A stretch of 64,000 bases of DNA from contig OY997596.1 of NCBI GenBank assembly GCA_963921825.1, positions 873,001 to 937,000 on the forward strand. Reading direction: 5' to 3'. The notes under the pieces were generated by a model, which saw only the letters and a program-made list of their open reading frames with translations, ran no database searches and was not told the origin of the DNA. The translations under genes and the position numbers were made by a program. This stretch comes from Erodium maritimum (Eukaryota; Streptophyta; Magnoliopsida; Geraniales; Geraniaceae). Position 1 is the stretch's first letter, and each line of letters starts with the position of its first letter. This document shows, piece by piece, positions 1 to 12,019 of the stretch.

Positions 1-1240
1 ACTGTTAGTTCGGGGTATGTATACGTTATTTGGGGTAGGTATCCGTTAAACGTGTATAGTTCAGAGTAAGTGAATGTAATTAACCCAATATTGTATTATA
101 AATCGTTTTTTTGAAGAAAAAAAATACATGTATTTGGGAGAATATATCTTTAAATCAATACGGTGACCCTCGAGTCCGGGTTGGTATTCTAAAAATCAAC
201 CTTGGCAACATATGGTCAGAGATTCTTTGAACATGGATATGGTTTTGTATAATTGAGCGGTTTTTTTTTGCTGGTGCTCGGATCTAAAATCGAACATAGA
301 TATGAGTATGTGCTTTCGCCTCTCTCTCTGGTCGGCTTCCTCTTGCTCAAAACTCTCAGGACTGGACAATTGACTTTGAGAACCTGTTGGGAGATTTGAT
401 TCTGGCCTCTAATTTGTTGGCTTTTGTGGTCATAACCTTTGGTATTAGGTGCTCCAACCTGTTCGTGGTGGTGTGATGGTGATTGGTCGTGTTCTGAACT
501 GTTAATGCCTCTAAGCTCTAGGTATATAACTCTTCCCTTTCTTCGTTATCTTAGGTTACCGGTAATTCTTTGACTGATGTTGTGAAGGTAGGAGCCCAGA
601 TCTAAGGACTTTGGACTCATGTCCGATTGTGTGATCGTCTTCTCCATCTTCACTTTCTCACTTGTTCCCCTTTCCCCTTTTATTGGTATCCCAACTCATC
701 TTTTCATCGGTGGAGAAGTTGAGTCAGATTACTTCTAAATCTCTTTTTTTGGATCTCCGATGAGTGTTGGTTGTTGGTAGGTTAACTTTGTTAACCGAGT
801 AGTTCAGGGTTAGTGGAATAAGGGTATTTGTGGAGTTTTTTGGTACTGGTTCGTACTTTTCAAGCTACGTGAGTGGGTTGTCGAGCTCGATTCTGGCTCT
901 CTCCTACTTTTCTTCCGGTGACAGGCTTCAGGGTTGATAGTTTCGACTCCTCTTTGGGTCGATCTATGGTGTTGGACTGGGTTGGGTCCTCTTAGCAAGG
1001 ACTGAGCAAAGATCGAAGATTCCCCATGTTTTCTGGTGAGAGGTTCAATACTCTCGGTGATGTATTGAAGGATGCATCTGACACGGGTGGATCGTATATC
1101 CGAGGTTCGAGAAGTCGGCTACTACTATTGGTTTTTATATACTTTTGTGGTTCATGTTAGTGAAATTCATGTTTTAGACCCTGTATTTTTTTGTGTCATG
1201 GTTGGAATATTTGGTAGTTAGGTCTAATATATGCTCTCAC
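1..1240. other. Gene-free, moderately GC-rich, repeat-like stretch
   Basis: No exon chain or recognisable protein is visible on either strand. Base composition is higher in GC than the surrounding intergenic DNA and resembles other retroelement-like islands in this window (for example 20.3-21.5 kb). It is probably old transposon-derived sequence, but I cannot name the family. Confidence 0.3.
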
Positions 1241-1244
1241 TCTT

Positions 1245-2380
1245 ACTTTTTTTGAAATAAAGATTTATTGAACAACAAATCTCACACACCGTACAAACAA
1301 GCGTTGCATCCACTAGTTGTTCGCGGAAACCCGATGGATGACCAGTGAGATGGTAACTCTCAAAACAAGGCGACGCAACGCCTAAAAAACCAACAATCAG
1401 GTCATTCTTTTATAGCGACGCTCCGAAAAATTCCGCCGGTAAAGACACCCAACCGACCAATCCATCCAAGGAGACAACCACACCTAACGGAGACCCGTCG
1501 GTCAAAGACAAGTCTTTGACGACAAGGTTCCAGAAGATTGGACTTACAAGAAAATAAAATAAAATACCAAAATTAAACAACATAACATAACAACAACGAG
1601 ACTGAAGAACTCATGGTCGGCCTGGGAAGATGGACGACATCGATAGTGTAGATTTGATTCGTTTGGGTGATGGCATGAGACTGGCCGGGTGAGCACGATA
1701 AGAAAGAGCATGGCTTGGACTACAGTACTTCGGCAGACAGTGGGAGAGGATCTGGCTGTCTGATCGAAGAAGGAGCAATGCAGAGAGGCTCGTCTAGAGT
1801 AGATCGGGTCATCGTCGAGAAAGATAAAGGGAATGGGCTGCCAGTCGTCGTCATCATGAGAATAGGTCGGAGGAGGGACTAGGGAAGGAAAGCATGAAGA
1901 CAGTTCAAGGGTCGAGCATGGCGCAGATCTAGTTGAAGAAGGGATGGGGAGGGAGTAAAACAGGTCGGTAGTGGCAAAGAAAGGCAGATATGAGTAGGGG
2001 TGGGCAGAATATGATGAGAGGAGGACGTAAGCTGGTGGTTCAGGGCAGAGGAGGGCTGGATCTGGCCCAAGGAGGTTGTAGACGGAGGTAAAGGGTGGAG
2101 CCCGACGGAGGGAGGGAGTGGAAGAGTAGAACACCAGCATTGCTCCGACAGTTGGGCGTGTCTATCTAGCCAAGATACACAGCTGCATGAGGAAGCCGAG
2201 TAGTCATCGAACCGAGAAGGGAGGAAGAAGGAGGCAATGGCATGAACAAGCCTTTGGCAGCACTCATGGCTGGAGCCACGAACACTGTCAGTGATGATGA
2301 AGAAGACAAAGCACCAGTAGGTTTGAGGATAGAAAACGCTATTTTGAGAATTTCTCTCTGTCTCTTGTTTGAAAAAGCTC
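1245..2380 (-). repeat. Retroposon-like block with poly-T at its left edge
   Basis: A T-run at about 1247-1253 is followed by 'gaaataaagatttattgaac', which read on the minus strand gives an A-rich tail preceded by an AATAAA-like context, as in plant LINE 3' ends. The block beyond it is GC-richer. A 198-codon minus frame (1544-2140) is Ser/Pro-rich and low-complexity with no recognisable domain, so I do not call it a gene. Confidence 0.35.
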
Positions 2381-3039
2381 GTACTCTTTACTTTTTTTAA
2401 GTTTCTTAAAGTTTGTAATAATATCTAGTTCCTTAGACATGTTTGAGGTTGTGTTATCATACTGGTGCTCTTGTTTGTTTGTTGTCACTAGTTTGAGGTG
2501 TCATGTTTGGCATGCTATGTGGCTCGAGGTGCTTGGCGTTCTCCTACCTGAATCATGAAGATTCGACCCTCGGTCTCTATTTTCTTTTTGAAAATAAGGT
2601 CCTCTATTTCTTAATAGAACAAAAACTTTGCTAATAATTTTTTTGGTGGAACGACTAAACAAGTCGATGTTATAGAGTATCAGTATGGGCGATTGTCTAA
2701 GCCGGGATACTTAGAACACCGCTTCAATTTCATGAAAATGGGTAGCCTAAACTGATGGAATGTTTTGTTAGTTTATTTCTCGCTGTAGACCAAAGAATTG
2801 AAGAGTTATGTAAATTTAGTTTTTTTTTTGTTTTACTAATTATTTTGGAGTTTAATTTTTCAACCATAAAAAATATCTATTTTGAAACAAAATTATAGAC
2901 AAATATAAATTCATGACATTTTTTTAATAATTATCAAAGAACATAAGCAGGATACTAACCACCTCTGGTGACACAAGAGAGGTTATATCAACACTATTAC
3001 ATGGATCAAATCTACAAGAGAGTCAGATACTTCGGTGGT
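2381..3039. other. AT-rich intergenic DNA, nothing recognised
   Basis: No splice-supported coding sequence, RNA gene or clear terminal repeat is visible here. Confidence 0.4.
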
Positions 3040-3850
3040 CAACGTTAAAAATAGGACTGAAGTCATTGAGTGTGCTTCCACCGCAACCACCACGCCTCAC
3101 GAAAAAGCAGCGATGACCAGACCTCCAACCACAGAGGCCGGATCTGGTGATGCCTTGACTAAAAGCCGACTTTCAATCCAAGGAATCCGACCCATACAAG
3201 GACCATAGTTTGCCGTAGAGATCAATGGACGATGAGAGAAGGATATACTCTAGTAATGACTAGACCGAGAAGAAGCTCCGACAGCCACCCTTAAAAAGAG
3301 CTCCGACAACTCAAATTGAGACCCAATCCACCACTCATCTCCGAGCACCTTCCCTGAGCAGCGAGAAGCGAGGAAGATGAGCTCCATCTTCGAGGACTCC
3401 GGTAAAACCAATCCATGTGCCGGCCACCACAGGTGCAGATATGGAGGAAACTTTCCGATCTGATACGCCGCGACTCCGTGTACAACCCGAGCTGCGGAGC
3501 AAAGGAAGAGTAGTTGTAGGAGAGAAGGAACACCGGAGGGGAAAACGAGCGACTCCAACAACGAACACTTTCCAGCACTTGGCCACCGGATCGACTACCA
3601 AAACTACCAGGAGGCGAAGAAAAAAAAGGAAGGTTGGATGATCTGAAGACAGGCAGGGGAAGTGAGATCTGAAGACAAGAGGGGGGGATCTGACGAGGTG
3701 AGGGGGGAGAGAAGAAGAAGGGGTGGGGTTAGGAAAGGGTAACCAACGACGACTTCAATGACTGAAGACCATAGAGGTACTGATGGAAAGACAAACAAGG
3801 TCTAACGACTAGCTAGGGTTCCAAAAAAGGGTTTGAGAGAGTCTTTCCCC
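3040..3850 (-). repeat. GC-rich retroelement-like island
   Basis: Purine-rich stretches and clusters of small overlapping frames on both strands (3250-3641) suggest a degraded retroelement leader rather than a gene. It resembles the island at 61.5-62.8 kb in composition and orientation. Family assignment is an inference. Confidence 0.3.
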
Positions 3851-5500
3851 TCTCTCGATTCAAGTCTGTAAGTTGATATGTCCTTAAAGAAAGAGTACAA
3901 AATAATGAAAGGTTTGTAACATTATATTTTTTTTTATGAACAATTCTCTTTAAATTCTCTAGCATTTTTTTTGTGAGGAATCTGAGACTAAAAAGATCTT
4001 GGGATCTTTACAAACCTATGAGATTCATTTTTTTTTGAAATAAAACCTATGAGATTCATAGTTATGTTTGGTTATGAAAATATGATTAAGTTGTCAAATT
4101 TTTTTGAGACTTTTAATCATTTTGTTTCAGTCGGATTCTTATAAACTTTCGAGCTTCTCTTGTTAGTTTGTTCAAGTTTTTTTTGTCTTGTTTCTCTTTC
4201 TTCCATTCTTAAATGTAATAATCTCTTAAAGATTTTTTTGTTGGATTAAAATAAAGAATTGTCTAAGTCAATGGGCGGCAACAATTCATGTTCTAAGATG
4301 TGAATTTTAAAACACTATAGCAGAAGACATACTCACGTGCCATAGGGGAAGCATATGATTGTAAGTGAAGCCTATGTCCTTTAGGTTCTCAACACTTTCC
4401 TCCATGCTTCATATGTAATTTGATCATCTTAATCAAAACTCGATCAAATTCTATAAACTATGTTTTATATGTAATTTAAAAGAGTGTGATAATTTGTAAC
4501 GAATATCCACGTATACAGACTACGAAAAGTTATTATCGTTAACATGGTCAATTCACTTATCAATTACATTTCAATTCATAAAAATGAATTAAAATGAGAT
4601 TGAAACTATCTTAGTTAACTAAACTATTGTTATTTCTAGTCTTCATATATGTATTAGGTTATAGAACATGAATTAAAATGTAGTTTGAAAAATATCCCTA
4701 GGTGTGGTTTTGCCGAGGGATCTAAACTCCCTCTCACACATGGTTAGGATTGTGCTTTATTTATTTTTTTGACGGGTTGGGTTGTACGTGACGATGGTGA
4801 GATTTGAGGGGAGTGCGACTGATCGATGCCAAGGACGTGGCGGCTAGAGTTATGCACAGTGAGGGTAGGATCGCGTGTGGAGCACGACTGACCAATGCCA
4901 AAAACATGGTGGTTGGAGTTGTGCGGGTGAAATCACATAATCAAAGGGATTTATGGAGTTCAATGGGGCATCGAGATTACTGACAACGAGGAGAGGTAAG
5001 CACCCTCGTCTTTCCCAGTAAGTAATCGGGAGGTCGTTGAGGGGTTCGAGTGTACTCCCCCCTCATCAACCATTGGGTGATATCGGTTCCACCAAGTACA
5101 GATACAATATTCTTCTACTAAATCAAGAACATCACTTTTATGTTTATAAAGAGTCTCATTATCATCACGGGGACAACGTTAGCTGGTTCCGTGGGAGAAT
5201 GCATAGTCCAATTGTGTCATTTCAGTCCCTTGTTACAGGGTTGGCCAAACTTTATCTCTCGGACATCAACATCTGTTTCAGTGGTCTCTACCACTAACAT
5301 AATATCCTCTTGGAACTCACCCTAGAGTCGCATGACATCTTTTCCACCAATGAGGAACGGTCATCCCTAACACCCTGTCATCATCAACTATATCGGTGGT
5401 TGGTCCACTATCACAGCATCACCCCGACAACACTTATGAAATAGTTCGGTAAATTTATATTTTTTTTCATTTTTTTGTTTGTCCTACGTCGATGGGACTT
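3851..5500. other. Intergenic DNA with a short imperfect duplication
   Basis: Mostly AT-rich. At about 4795-4930 a segment with 'gcgactgatcgatgcc' recurs about 74 bp later as 'cacgactgaccaatgcc', giving a diverged two-copy tandem repeat. Two overlapping plus-strand frames at 5037-5325 have no recognisable domain. Confidence 0.35.
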
Positions 5501-5507
5501 CACGCTT

Positions 5508-5870
5508 TTTTAAAGCGAAAGATGCTTATATCATTAATAAACATAGCCAAGATAGAACACAAGCAACCGCAGATTCGTGTTTACAAACCCTAGAACAAAG
5601 ATCGTTAACACTTCGATTTGGAGAGAAAAGATAAACTACCATATAATAATTTAAAGATAAAACCAAATGTGAATAACCGCTCAAGATGGTGCTTAAAAGT
5701 TGTTTGATTACATGGAAATGACTTTTTTCACCGTGAAGTGTGCGATTAAACAAGAAACTCGACAATAGGTAAATGAATGTTTGCTCGATTTAGAGACCCC
5801 TCCCTTCCTAAGGCCCTAAATCTCTACTCACTAATTGACCCTAACGAGATTGTATGACAGACCTCGTCTG
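5508..5870 (-). repeat. LINE-like 3' end in minus orientation
   Basis: A T-run is followed by 'aaagcgaaagatgcttatat' and 'cattaataaac'. The same signature (T-run, 'gcgaaag', 'cattaat') recurs at 63.05 kb, and related ones occur at 14.48 and 17.46 kb. Read on the minus strand this is a poly-A retroposon tail. The upstream boundary is not defined. Confidence 0.4.
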
Positions 5871-5924
5871 AGTCCTCCGATTTTAGGCTTATCGATTACG
5901 ACCCTTCCCATTTATAGTATCTGG

Positions 5925-6250
5925 GCCTGGGCCTCTGCGTAATAGGATGGGCTGGATAAGATCAATGGGCTTAAATGAAAGCCCAAGGTCTTAAAAAGTA
6001 ATTATCATACATTGACCGTGGAAGGTAGAGCTTCAGGCTTCTTCCTCATCGGCTTGGCCGCTTCGCGCCACCAGAATGTCTCGCCATGCTCGTAGCTAGG
6101 GTCTCCATCTCCGTACTCGGCCTCGTCGGCGATGCTCACCGTTAGGTTAATTTATCCTCGAAGCAGCTCCGGTTCGGTTGATTGCGATCTTTCTGTGCAT
6201 TGATTTGGTTGATTGCGAAGGGCTGGAGAGGACGAAGGCTGATCTGTGAA
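5925..6250. promoter_or_regulatory. Site-II-rich promoter-like segment with an unexplained protein-like frame
   Basis: At 5925-5990 there are several TGGGCC/GCCCA-type motifs (for example 'tctgggcctgggcc', 'aatgggctt', 'aaagcccaagg'). In plants these TCP-bound site II motifs are common in promoters of housekeeping genes. They lie about 100-150 bp before an ATG (6076) in good context, but that plus-strand frame stops after seven codons. On the minus strand, 6005-6147 reads an acidic-to-basic peptide with motifs EYGDGDPSYEHGE and FWWREAAKPMRKKPEAL and a stop at 6005-6007. It lacks an ATG and would need an upstream exon. Either a small spliced gene or a relic is possible. Confidence 0.3.
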
Positions 6251-7535
6251 CTGTAAGTTTTGGGTCTTTTTATTATGTTCACTGCTGTGATATTTCAGAT
6301 TTCTTCGGTAGAGACGATCCATTTGATCAGATTTTCCAAATCTAACCATGAAAAAAATGGGAAATCAGGTGAAATTATTGAGTTGGGTTGAGATAATGTT
6401 GAGTTCATGTATAGAATCGAGTACTGTAGATTAGTGTAATACAATCCCGTTATATGAAATTGAAACTGTGGAGTGGAGTGGAGTGAGTAAATTTTGTTTG
6501 TTGATTTGTCAGTTGTAAGTTTCTGAGTGAAGAACACAATCCTATATCTGCATAAAATGGTTGATAAGCTTATGTTCAGTGCAGGTTCTTCTAGTTTGAA
6601 ACATAGTATGGGTGCTTTAGGTATCGAAAACTCTATGTTGTTACATTCCATTTTGTATGTTTTTGGAGGAATTCGATAACATACACACAGCAGGGCTGTA
6701 ATTGTCTTGAGATGGTGAATGCATTAGGATCGTTATGGACTGTTTGGAAGTCTTGAGAAGCTTGCATCGAGTGACAGCAGCTATGCTTCATAACACAAAG
6801 TTTTGAACACTCATTTTGAAAGTTGGTCATTTCATGTAGTGTATGAAATCTATAGGGGAAACGTTATACACACTGTATAGGTGTTGGCTTTATGGGAACA
6901 CACCGTCACATTTCTCATAAATGCAAAAAAACTATGGATTCCGTTACTTTTGGAAATATGTGAAGTCACGTGCAGAAATGTGACCCAAACTAACCGTTTT
7001 TTTGTATTTATGAGAAAGTGACCGTGTGTTCCTGGTAAATCAGTACGTATACAGTGAGTTTTTAATATTAGAAGGTCGTGGAGGGTGTGTCATTAACGTT
7101 ACCCCTAATTTATATGGTCAAGTACCGTGTACCAACATGAACAAGGCTGGTTATTGACTTTGTGGGTTGCTTAGTTGTGCCTGCTCTTGCATAAACACGA
7201 GTACTTTTCATAGGAAATCTTTGTCATGGTGAAAGGATCATGATAAATTTTGTGCTGTGCTTTCATGAAAACAAGTAAAATGCAAATATAAATATGTATT
7301 AATACCAGGTGACAGTTTGCTTGAATGAATTGAATTGCTCTTTACTGCAAGATCTAATACAACCATTGTTGCTCTTTTCACCACAGATTTCAGTTTCTAA
7401 TATCAAATGCGATACATGAAGAACCTCGCGGTTGAAGAACAACAGATCACAAACAGATGATCCAATGATTATTACAGGAAGAACTAAGACAAGAAATTAG
7501 TTGCAAGTTTGCAACCTGGGAAGATCTCAGTTTGT
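6251..7535. other. Intergenic DNA, possible non-coding transcript
   Basis: A donor-like 'ctgtaagttttg' near 6251 and an acceptor-like 'ttttcaccacag' ending near 7386 could frame an intron of a plus-strand transcript starting near 6.0 kb. No long reading frame supports this. A MITE occupies 6855-7105. The last part is the 3' flank of the next gene. Confidence 0.3.
6855..7105. mobile_element. MITE with GGGG(A/T)AACGTTA ends
   Basis: The 251-bp element starts GGGGAAACGTTA and ends TAACGTTACCCC. It folds back internally around 'caccgtcacatttctcat' and 'tttatgagaaagtgaccg'. Flanks 6846-6854 and 7106-7114 match at 7 of 9 positions (AAATCTATA and TAATTTATA), consistent with a 9-bp target duplication of Mutator type. 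A relative with the same internal hairpin lies at about 12545-12765. Confidence 0.6.
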
Positions 7536-10151
7536 TCATGTTGATGCAGCAATTGTGAGAGATTGAGAACCTCTATTCCCACCAGCTCTGCCACGGCCAA
7601 TCCCTGCTGACTGTTGATGAAAGTCTCTCCTTTTCCCTGAGAATCCTCTTCTCGCCTCTTCCATCTCCTGATTATGATGATCATCAGACCTCGAACCCCA
7701 ACGATCAGTCGAATCAGCTGAATTGGGTTCAAATGAAGAGGAAATGGAGATCCCTCTCTGACCCACAAAGCTATTACTGCCTGACGATTCCTCTTCCTCT
7801 AAGATCTCTCCTCCACCACCTCTTGTCACTGTCACGTACTTGTGGAAACTCGGTTCCATCAGATCATCACAGGCAACAACCTCGGACTCCACAAAAGGAT
7901 CTTTACGTTGCTGCTGTTGGTTGTTTTGTTTTTGTCTTCTGTTGCCAGAAATCTGGTCTGTTAAGTGGGAGCTGGTGCTGGAATTTAGGTCAGCTACTGC
8001 TTCAACAATGGAGTTAGCCTTGGTGACACAAGCAGGAAGCTGAAACGATGATGGTGTCACTACACTGGTTGTGCTCTTCTGGTGGAAGTTTTGTATATCT
8101 TCAAGCAACAATGAAGTATAAGATGGGTTCGGATTCGGGTTCAGGAGAGCTTCAGAGTTGTTGAAGTCCAGGTCTTGGGATCGCCTAGAGGACCTGCTTC
8201 TTGTCAAGGTAACGTTCACGGCCTTGTTTTGAACATTTGGTTTCTGCGTAGACATGAATGGATTAAGGAATTGTTCTATGTTAGAATATTAACCTATACC
8301 TTAAGCGTTCAATCATGAACATTTGGTTTCTGCATAGACTTGAACGGATTAAGGAAATGTTTTTCGTTAGAATATAAAACTATAGCTTAAACTTTTGGGA
8401 AAACTTTAGAAAACTACTATGTTCTTTCACTTTTTTTCATAAACTCGCATTGTTCTTTCACTTTTTTTTCATAAACTTGCATTGTTCTTTTTTTCTTCAC
8501 GGATTATCACCTCAAAGTTTTGAAAATCCTCAAATTCTGAAGTCCGGGACTTTATCTGTTATGTTTGACAGAGCAAACCTTATAGTGACGAAAATACCCT
8601 TCTAAACCCTTACACTTACATGTGATTAGTTTTTCAGAAGCAAGGGTATTCTGGTTTTTCATCTACAAAAGTTACTGAACTCAAAATTTGAGGATTTTCA
8701 AAACTTTGAGGTGATAATGGAAAAGGAACAAGGGTTTATGAAAAAAAGTGAAATAACATAGTAGTTTTCCCTAGAACTATGTGCTTGAGCTTTTAATTGA
8801 GTTCGAATCTCACTATATGACTTGGAAATGGTAAAGATTGAAACTTTGATTGAAATTTTACCTGCCCATCTGCTTCAAATTCTCTGGTTTTGATCTGATT
8901 TCTGGAATTGTTGTTGTTGTTCTTGCAAGGTTGTGGGTATGCAAGTGAATTGGGGTCAATCTCGCTCAACGGGTTCCTTCTGTATGGTGATTGCTCTCCT
9001 TTTCTTGATGAGCTCCGACTGAGCAATTGCTGCTGATTCTCATTACACCTTGCTGGAGACCTAGCTCGAGGGTTCTCACAGTTAGACCCATTTGGATTAG
9101 CTCTCAACGGAGACCGAGCTCTATGGTTCTCAGCAGACCCATTCAGATTAGCCCTCGCCGGAGACCGAGCTCTAGGGTTCTCAGCAGACCCATTTGGATT
9201 ATTCCTCGCCGGAGACCGAGCTCTAGGGTTCTCAGCAGACCCATTTTGATTAGCTCTAGCCAGAGAGGGAGCTCTTGGGTTTTCAGTAGAACCATTTGGA
9301 TTAGCCCTCCCCGGAGACACATTTCTCTTCACGGTGACCCTCTTGATGGCTGGTTCACCGCCGGCAGCGCCGCCATTGTTGCTCTTGTCCATCACCAGAG
9401 AAGTGACAGTGGCTGGTACTGATATCATCTTCCCCGGCCTATTGCTGTTGCTACTGACATTACCATTGTTGGTTGTGGAGCTGTTGTTCTCCGATCGTCT
9501 CCCCGGAGATCTACTCACCCTCCTGCTCCCACCATTGCCGTTCCTTTCCCTACTGTTCGATCTCAGGCCGTTCTGCTCCCTCTCCCTGCTCGGAGTCCTC
9601 CTCCTCCTTCCCTGAGGAGAAGCTCTGCCCTGCCTGTGGAGGCGCTTCTCCGACGAGTCCTCCTCCTCATCGCCGCCATAAACCCCATCTCCAGCAACAC
9701 CTTCATTGTCAAAATCATAACTCCTCTTCGACCCGGAGTACTTCCTGGCGCCGGAGGAGCTCCGGCTGAGCCTACCACACTGAATCAGAATCGCATCCAC
9801 CTCGTCCTTCGTGCAGCTGGAGGTCCTCGGAGGAGCAGATCCGTTGAGGATGAGATTGACATTGCTAGCAATCAGATTCTGCCCCATTTCAGGACCTCCA
9901 GATTCAGATTCTGTCGACGTCCCGGTCGAATCCGAAGCCACCCCATTGGATCTCTCATGGCTTCTCCGGTGCTTTATCACGAAAATCTCCTTCCTCGCCT
10001 TGCTTCCTTGCTCTTCTGGTACTTGCTTCTCTTGTGGGTTAGGGTTCGAAATGGGCTTCACTGGTTCAGGTGCTGGTTTTGTTGCAGAGACTGCAATTTT
10101 GGAGGAAGGTGGAGAAGAAGAAGGGTCTTTCTTGCTCAAACACGAACCCAT
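7536..10151 (-). CDS. Ser/Arg-rich acylated protein, uncharacterised At1g65710-like family
   Basis: Two exons: 8862-10151 and 7536-8243, joined in phase 0 (donor CAG|GTAAAA, acceptor TACGCAG|AAACC), giving 665 residues. The start MGSCLSKK has Gly2, Cys4 and Ser6, a strong N-myristoylation plus palmitoylation signal, so membrane attachment is likely. Conserved blocks include KEIFVIKHRRSHE (residues 54-66), CTKDEVDAILIQCGRLSRS (113-131), a basic RS-rich stretch (166-220), and in exon 2 LTRSRSSRRSQDLDFN, LLEDIQNFHQK and CVTKANSIVEAVADLNSS. Residues about 282-370 are a 17-residue tandem repeat (NPNGSAENPRARSPARA type). From memory these blocks fit the plant family annotated as uncharacterised At1g65710 / Ser-Arg repetitive matrix-like. 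The biochemical role is unknown. The intron carries a MITE and a duplicated acceptor. Confidence 0.88.
8231..8396 (-). repeat. 86-bp tandem duplication over the intron 3' splice site
   Basis: 8231-8316 and 8317-8396 are near-identical direct copies, both with 'gaacatttggtttctgc'. The first holds the functional acceptor and the start of exon 2; the second lies wholly within the intron. Confidence 0.85.
8397..8770. mobile_element. Foldback MITE in the intron of the At1g65710-like gene
   Basis: The element begins GGGAAAACTTT and ends TAGTTTTCCC. Its arms are long inverted copies, for example 'cctcaaagttttgaaaatcc' on the left and its reverse complement in 8690-8715. No clean target duplication is seen. 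Confidence 0.6.
9055..9320 (-). repeat. Coding minisatellite, 51-bp period
   Basis: About five to six imperfect 51-bp copies in exon 1 encode the 17-residue repeat. Each unit contains 'gttctcagcagacccatt' or a close variant. Confidence 0.85.
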
Positions 10152-10204
10152 GACGTCACCAGAGATTCACAGAGTAGGAGATGCAGAAATTGAGTTCAAT
10201 GAAC

Positions 10205-10255
10205 TTATAGGAGAGAGAGAGAGGGAGAGATTTTGAATTCAGAGAGAGAGAGATA
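10205..10255 (-). promoter_or_regulatory. GA-repeat tract in leader/promoter of the At1g65710-like gene
   Basis: Runs of GA at about 10209-10232 and 10240-10253 lie 55-100 bp upstream of the start codon, on the coding gene's CT strand. Such tracts are common in plant 5' leaders and are bound by BPC/GAGA factors. Function here is inferred. Confidence 0.45.
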
Positions 10256-11569
10256 TTGGGTTTGTGTTGTGAGATTCAAGGAACAATTTCAAAATGATGA
10301 GCTTTAGAGGAGAGAGAAAGAGAGGAGAGAGATTCAAATTTTACAAATGGGCGGCAATGGAATAGAGACGTTAATAAATAGCCGTTGGATCTACAGGAAT
10401 GTCTTGTGTGTTGTTTGGATCTACCCTGAACTGACCTCACTATTATTGATTCTGTTTTTATTTATTTATTGCAAAATACTTTCAATTAATGATTAATAAA
10501 TAAATGGGTTAAAAGGGATTACAGTTATTTATTATTATTATTATCTGTCCTAATTCATTGGATATAATAATGAGATTCTCTATGTTGTGTGTTTTGGTTC
10601 ATCTCAATTCAAATTTCTAACAAACGGCTACTTTTGTTTCCTTCTCTTACTCATTGGGTTTGCATCAAAGTTTGGGCCGACCGAATAATAGGAGAATCAT
10701 CACAACTTGTGATTCACAAGTTCATATGAGTTTGATTAATTAGATGGGATGAGTTTGATTAATTAGAGCATCCCAATTGCGATGACGTTTAGGTAACTGC
10801 AGACACAAATCGATATGTGATTGGTTAACAGGAGATAAGACACTATTTTGCAGGATAATAGTTTTTAGGTTACGTGGTTGAATGTAAGGCTGTCACGTAT
10901 ATTAACAGTTGAAAGTTTTATTTTATTAAATATCATAGTTAATACATATGATAGGTCATAATTTTGAAAAATATTTTTTTCTTCTTAACTACAAAATTGA
11001 AATATATATTTTTATGCATCACAATTCGATTTTAAAAAAATGAATAAATAAAACGTGTAGGTAACTCTTCATAATACCATGATGAGAGAAAAAAAAAGTA
11101 TAGTACGAGGAGCTTCATTTTATTTAAAACACTTTTTTTTTGATGGGGCATAATTTTTTCTTATCTAACTCTACCTTGAAATAATAAATAAATTGCTAAC
11201 GGCGAACAACATTCTCAGACAAATGCACGGAAATATTTCGTACTATCTAATTTCAACAACTAAAGAATAATATGTTTTATTGAGTTTATGCATCAACAAA
11301 ACGTTATTTTCATTTTGTGACCAACGGTTTTAAAATACTATTGGGACTTTTTGTTACCATCATTGCTAACGACAAACAACACTCAAATAAATGCACAAAA
11401 CAAAACAAAAATAAACTATCAATATTTAGGAAGGAAAAACCTCGCATCGTTTAACTATGGATAATTTTACGAGACAACAAATTCTATTTATTTTTATTAA
11501 ATGTAATCGATCGCGAAACTGTTTTCTTTCCGATTATAAATTGTAGTTTCTGTGAATTAAAAATCATAA

Positions 11570-11617
<48 letters not shown>

Positions 11618-12019
11618 TATCATATATCAAAGAATTAGTGGATACTTTGACTATGAGTTCGTTACCAACATTTATGTTTCGGACAATTTCTAGTTAGTAT
11701 TGGGGTTTGTACTTTGTACTGTATAGTTCTTGTCGGAATCATTATACTGTTCGAATATTCGTGGTGGGGACTTGAACTAGAGAGAGAAACCTCGTATTCA
11801 AAAATTGAATCGACCGTATCCAGTTGTCGGGTTGGGCTTTAGAAACTTTCTAAGCTAGCCCAATAACGGAACAGAAGCCCACAGTAGTGTTCTAGCTTTT
11901 AACCCAGTAATTCATAACTGGACTATTTCGGCCCAATATATTAGGCCCGAGACCCACAATGTCAATCTTAACATTTTAACGGGTCATCAGTTTGAGAACA
12001 AATGTCAATAAAAGAATAA
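10256..12019. other. AT-rich intergenic DNA
   Basis: No gene is visible. It contains a TA microsatellite (11576-11609) and AT-rich stretches near 10.9-11.1 kb. Confidence 0.5.
11576..11609. repeat. TA microsatellite
   Basis: An uninterrupted alternating A/T run of 34 bp followed by a T-tract. Confidence 0.95.

Noticed and set aside
1544-2140. 198-codon minus frame as a gene
   Set aside because: Ser/Pro-rich low-complexity with a hydrophobic tail formed by an A/T run, no domain, and located in a retroposon-like block.
1230-2385. Target duplication around the 1.25-2.38 kb block ('ctctcactcttac' and 'ctcgtactctttac')
   Set aside because: The match is imperfect and both copies are followed by a T-run, so chance similarity of T-rich sequence is as likely.
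9027-10236. Long plus-strand frames opposite the At1g65710-like exon 1
   Set aside because: Antisense shadows of a repetitive, well-supported minus-strand coding exon.
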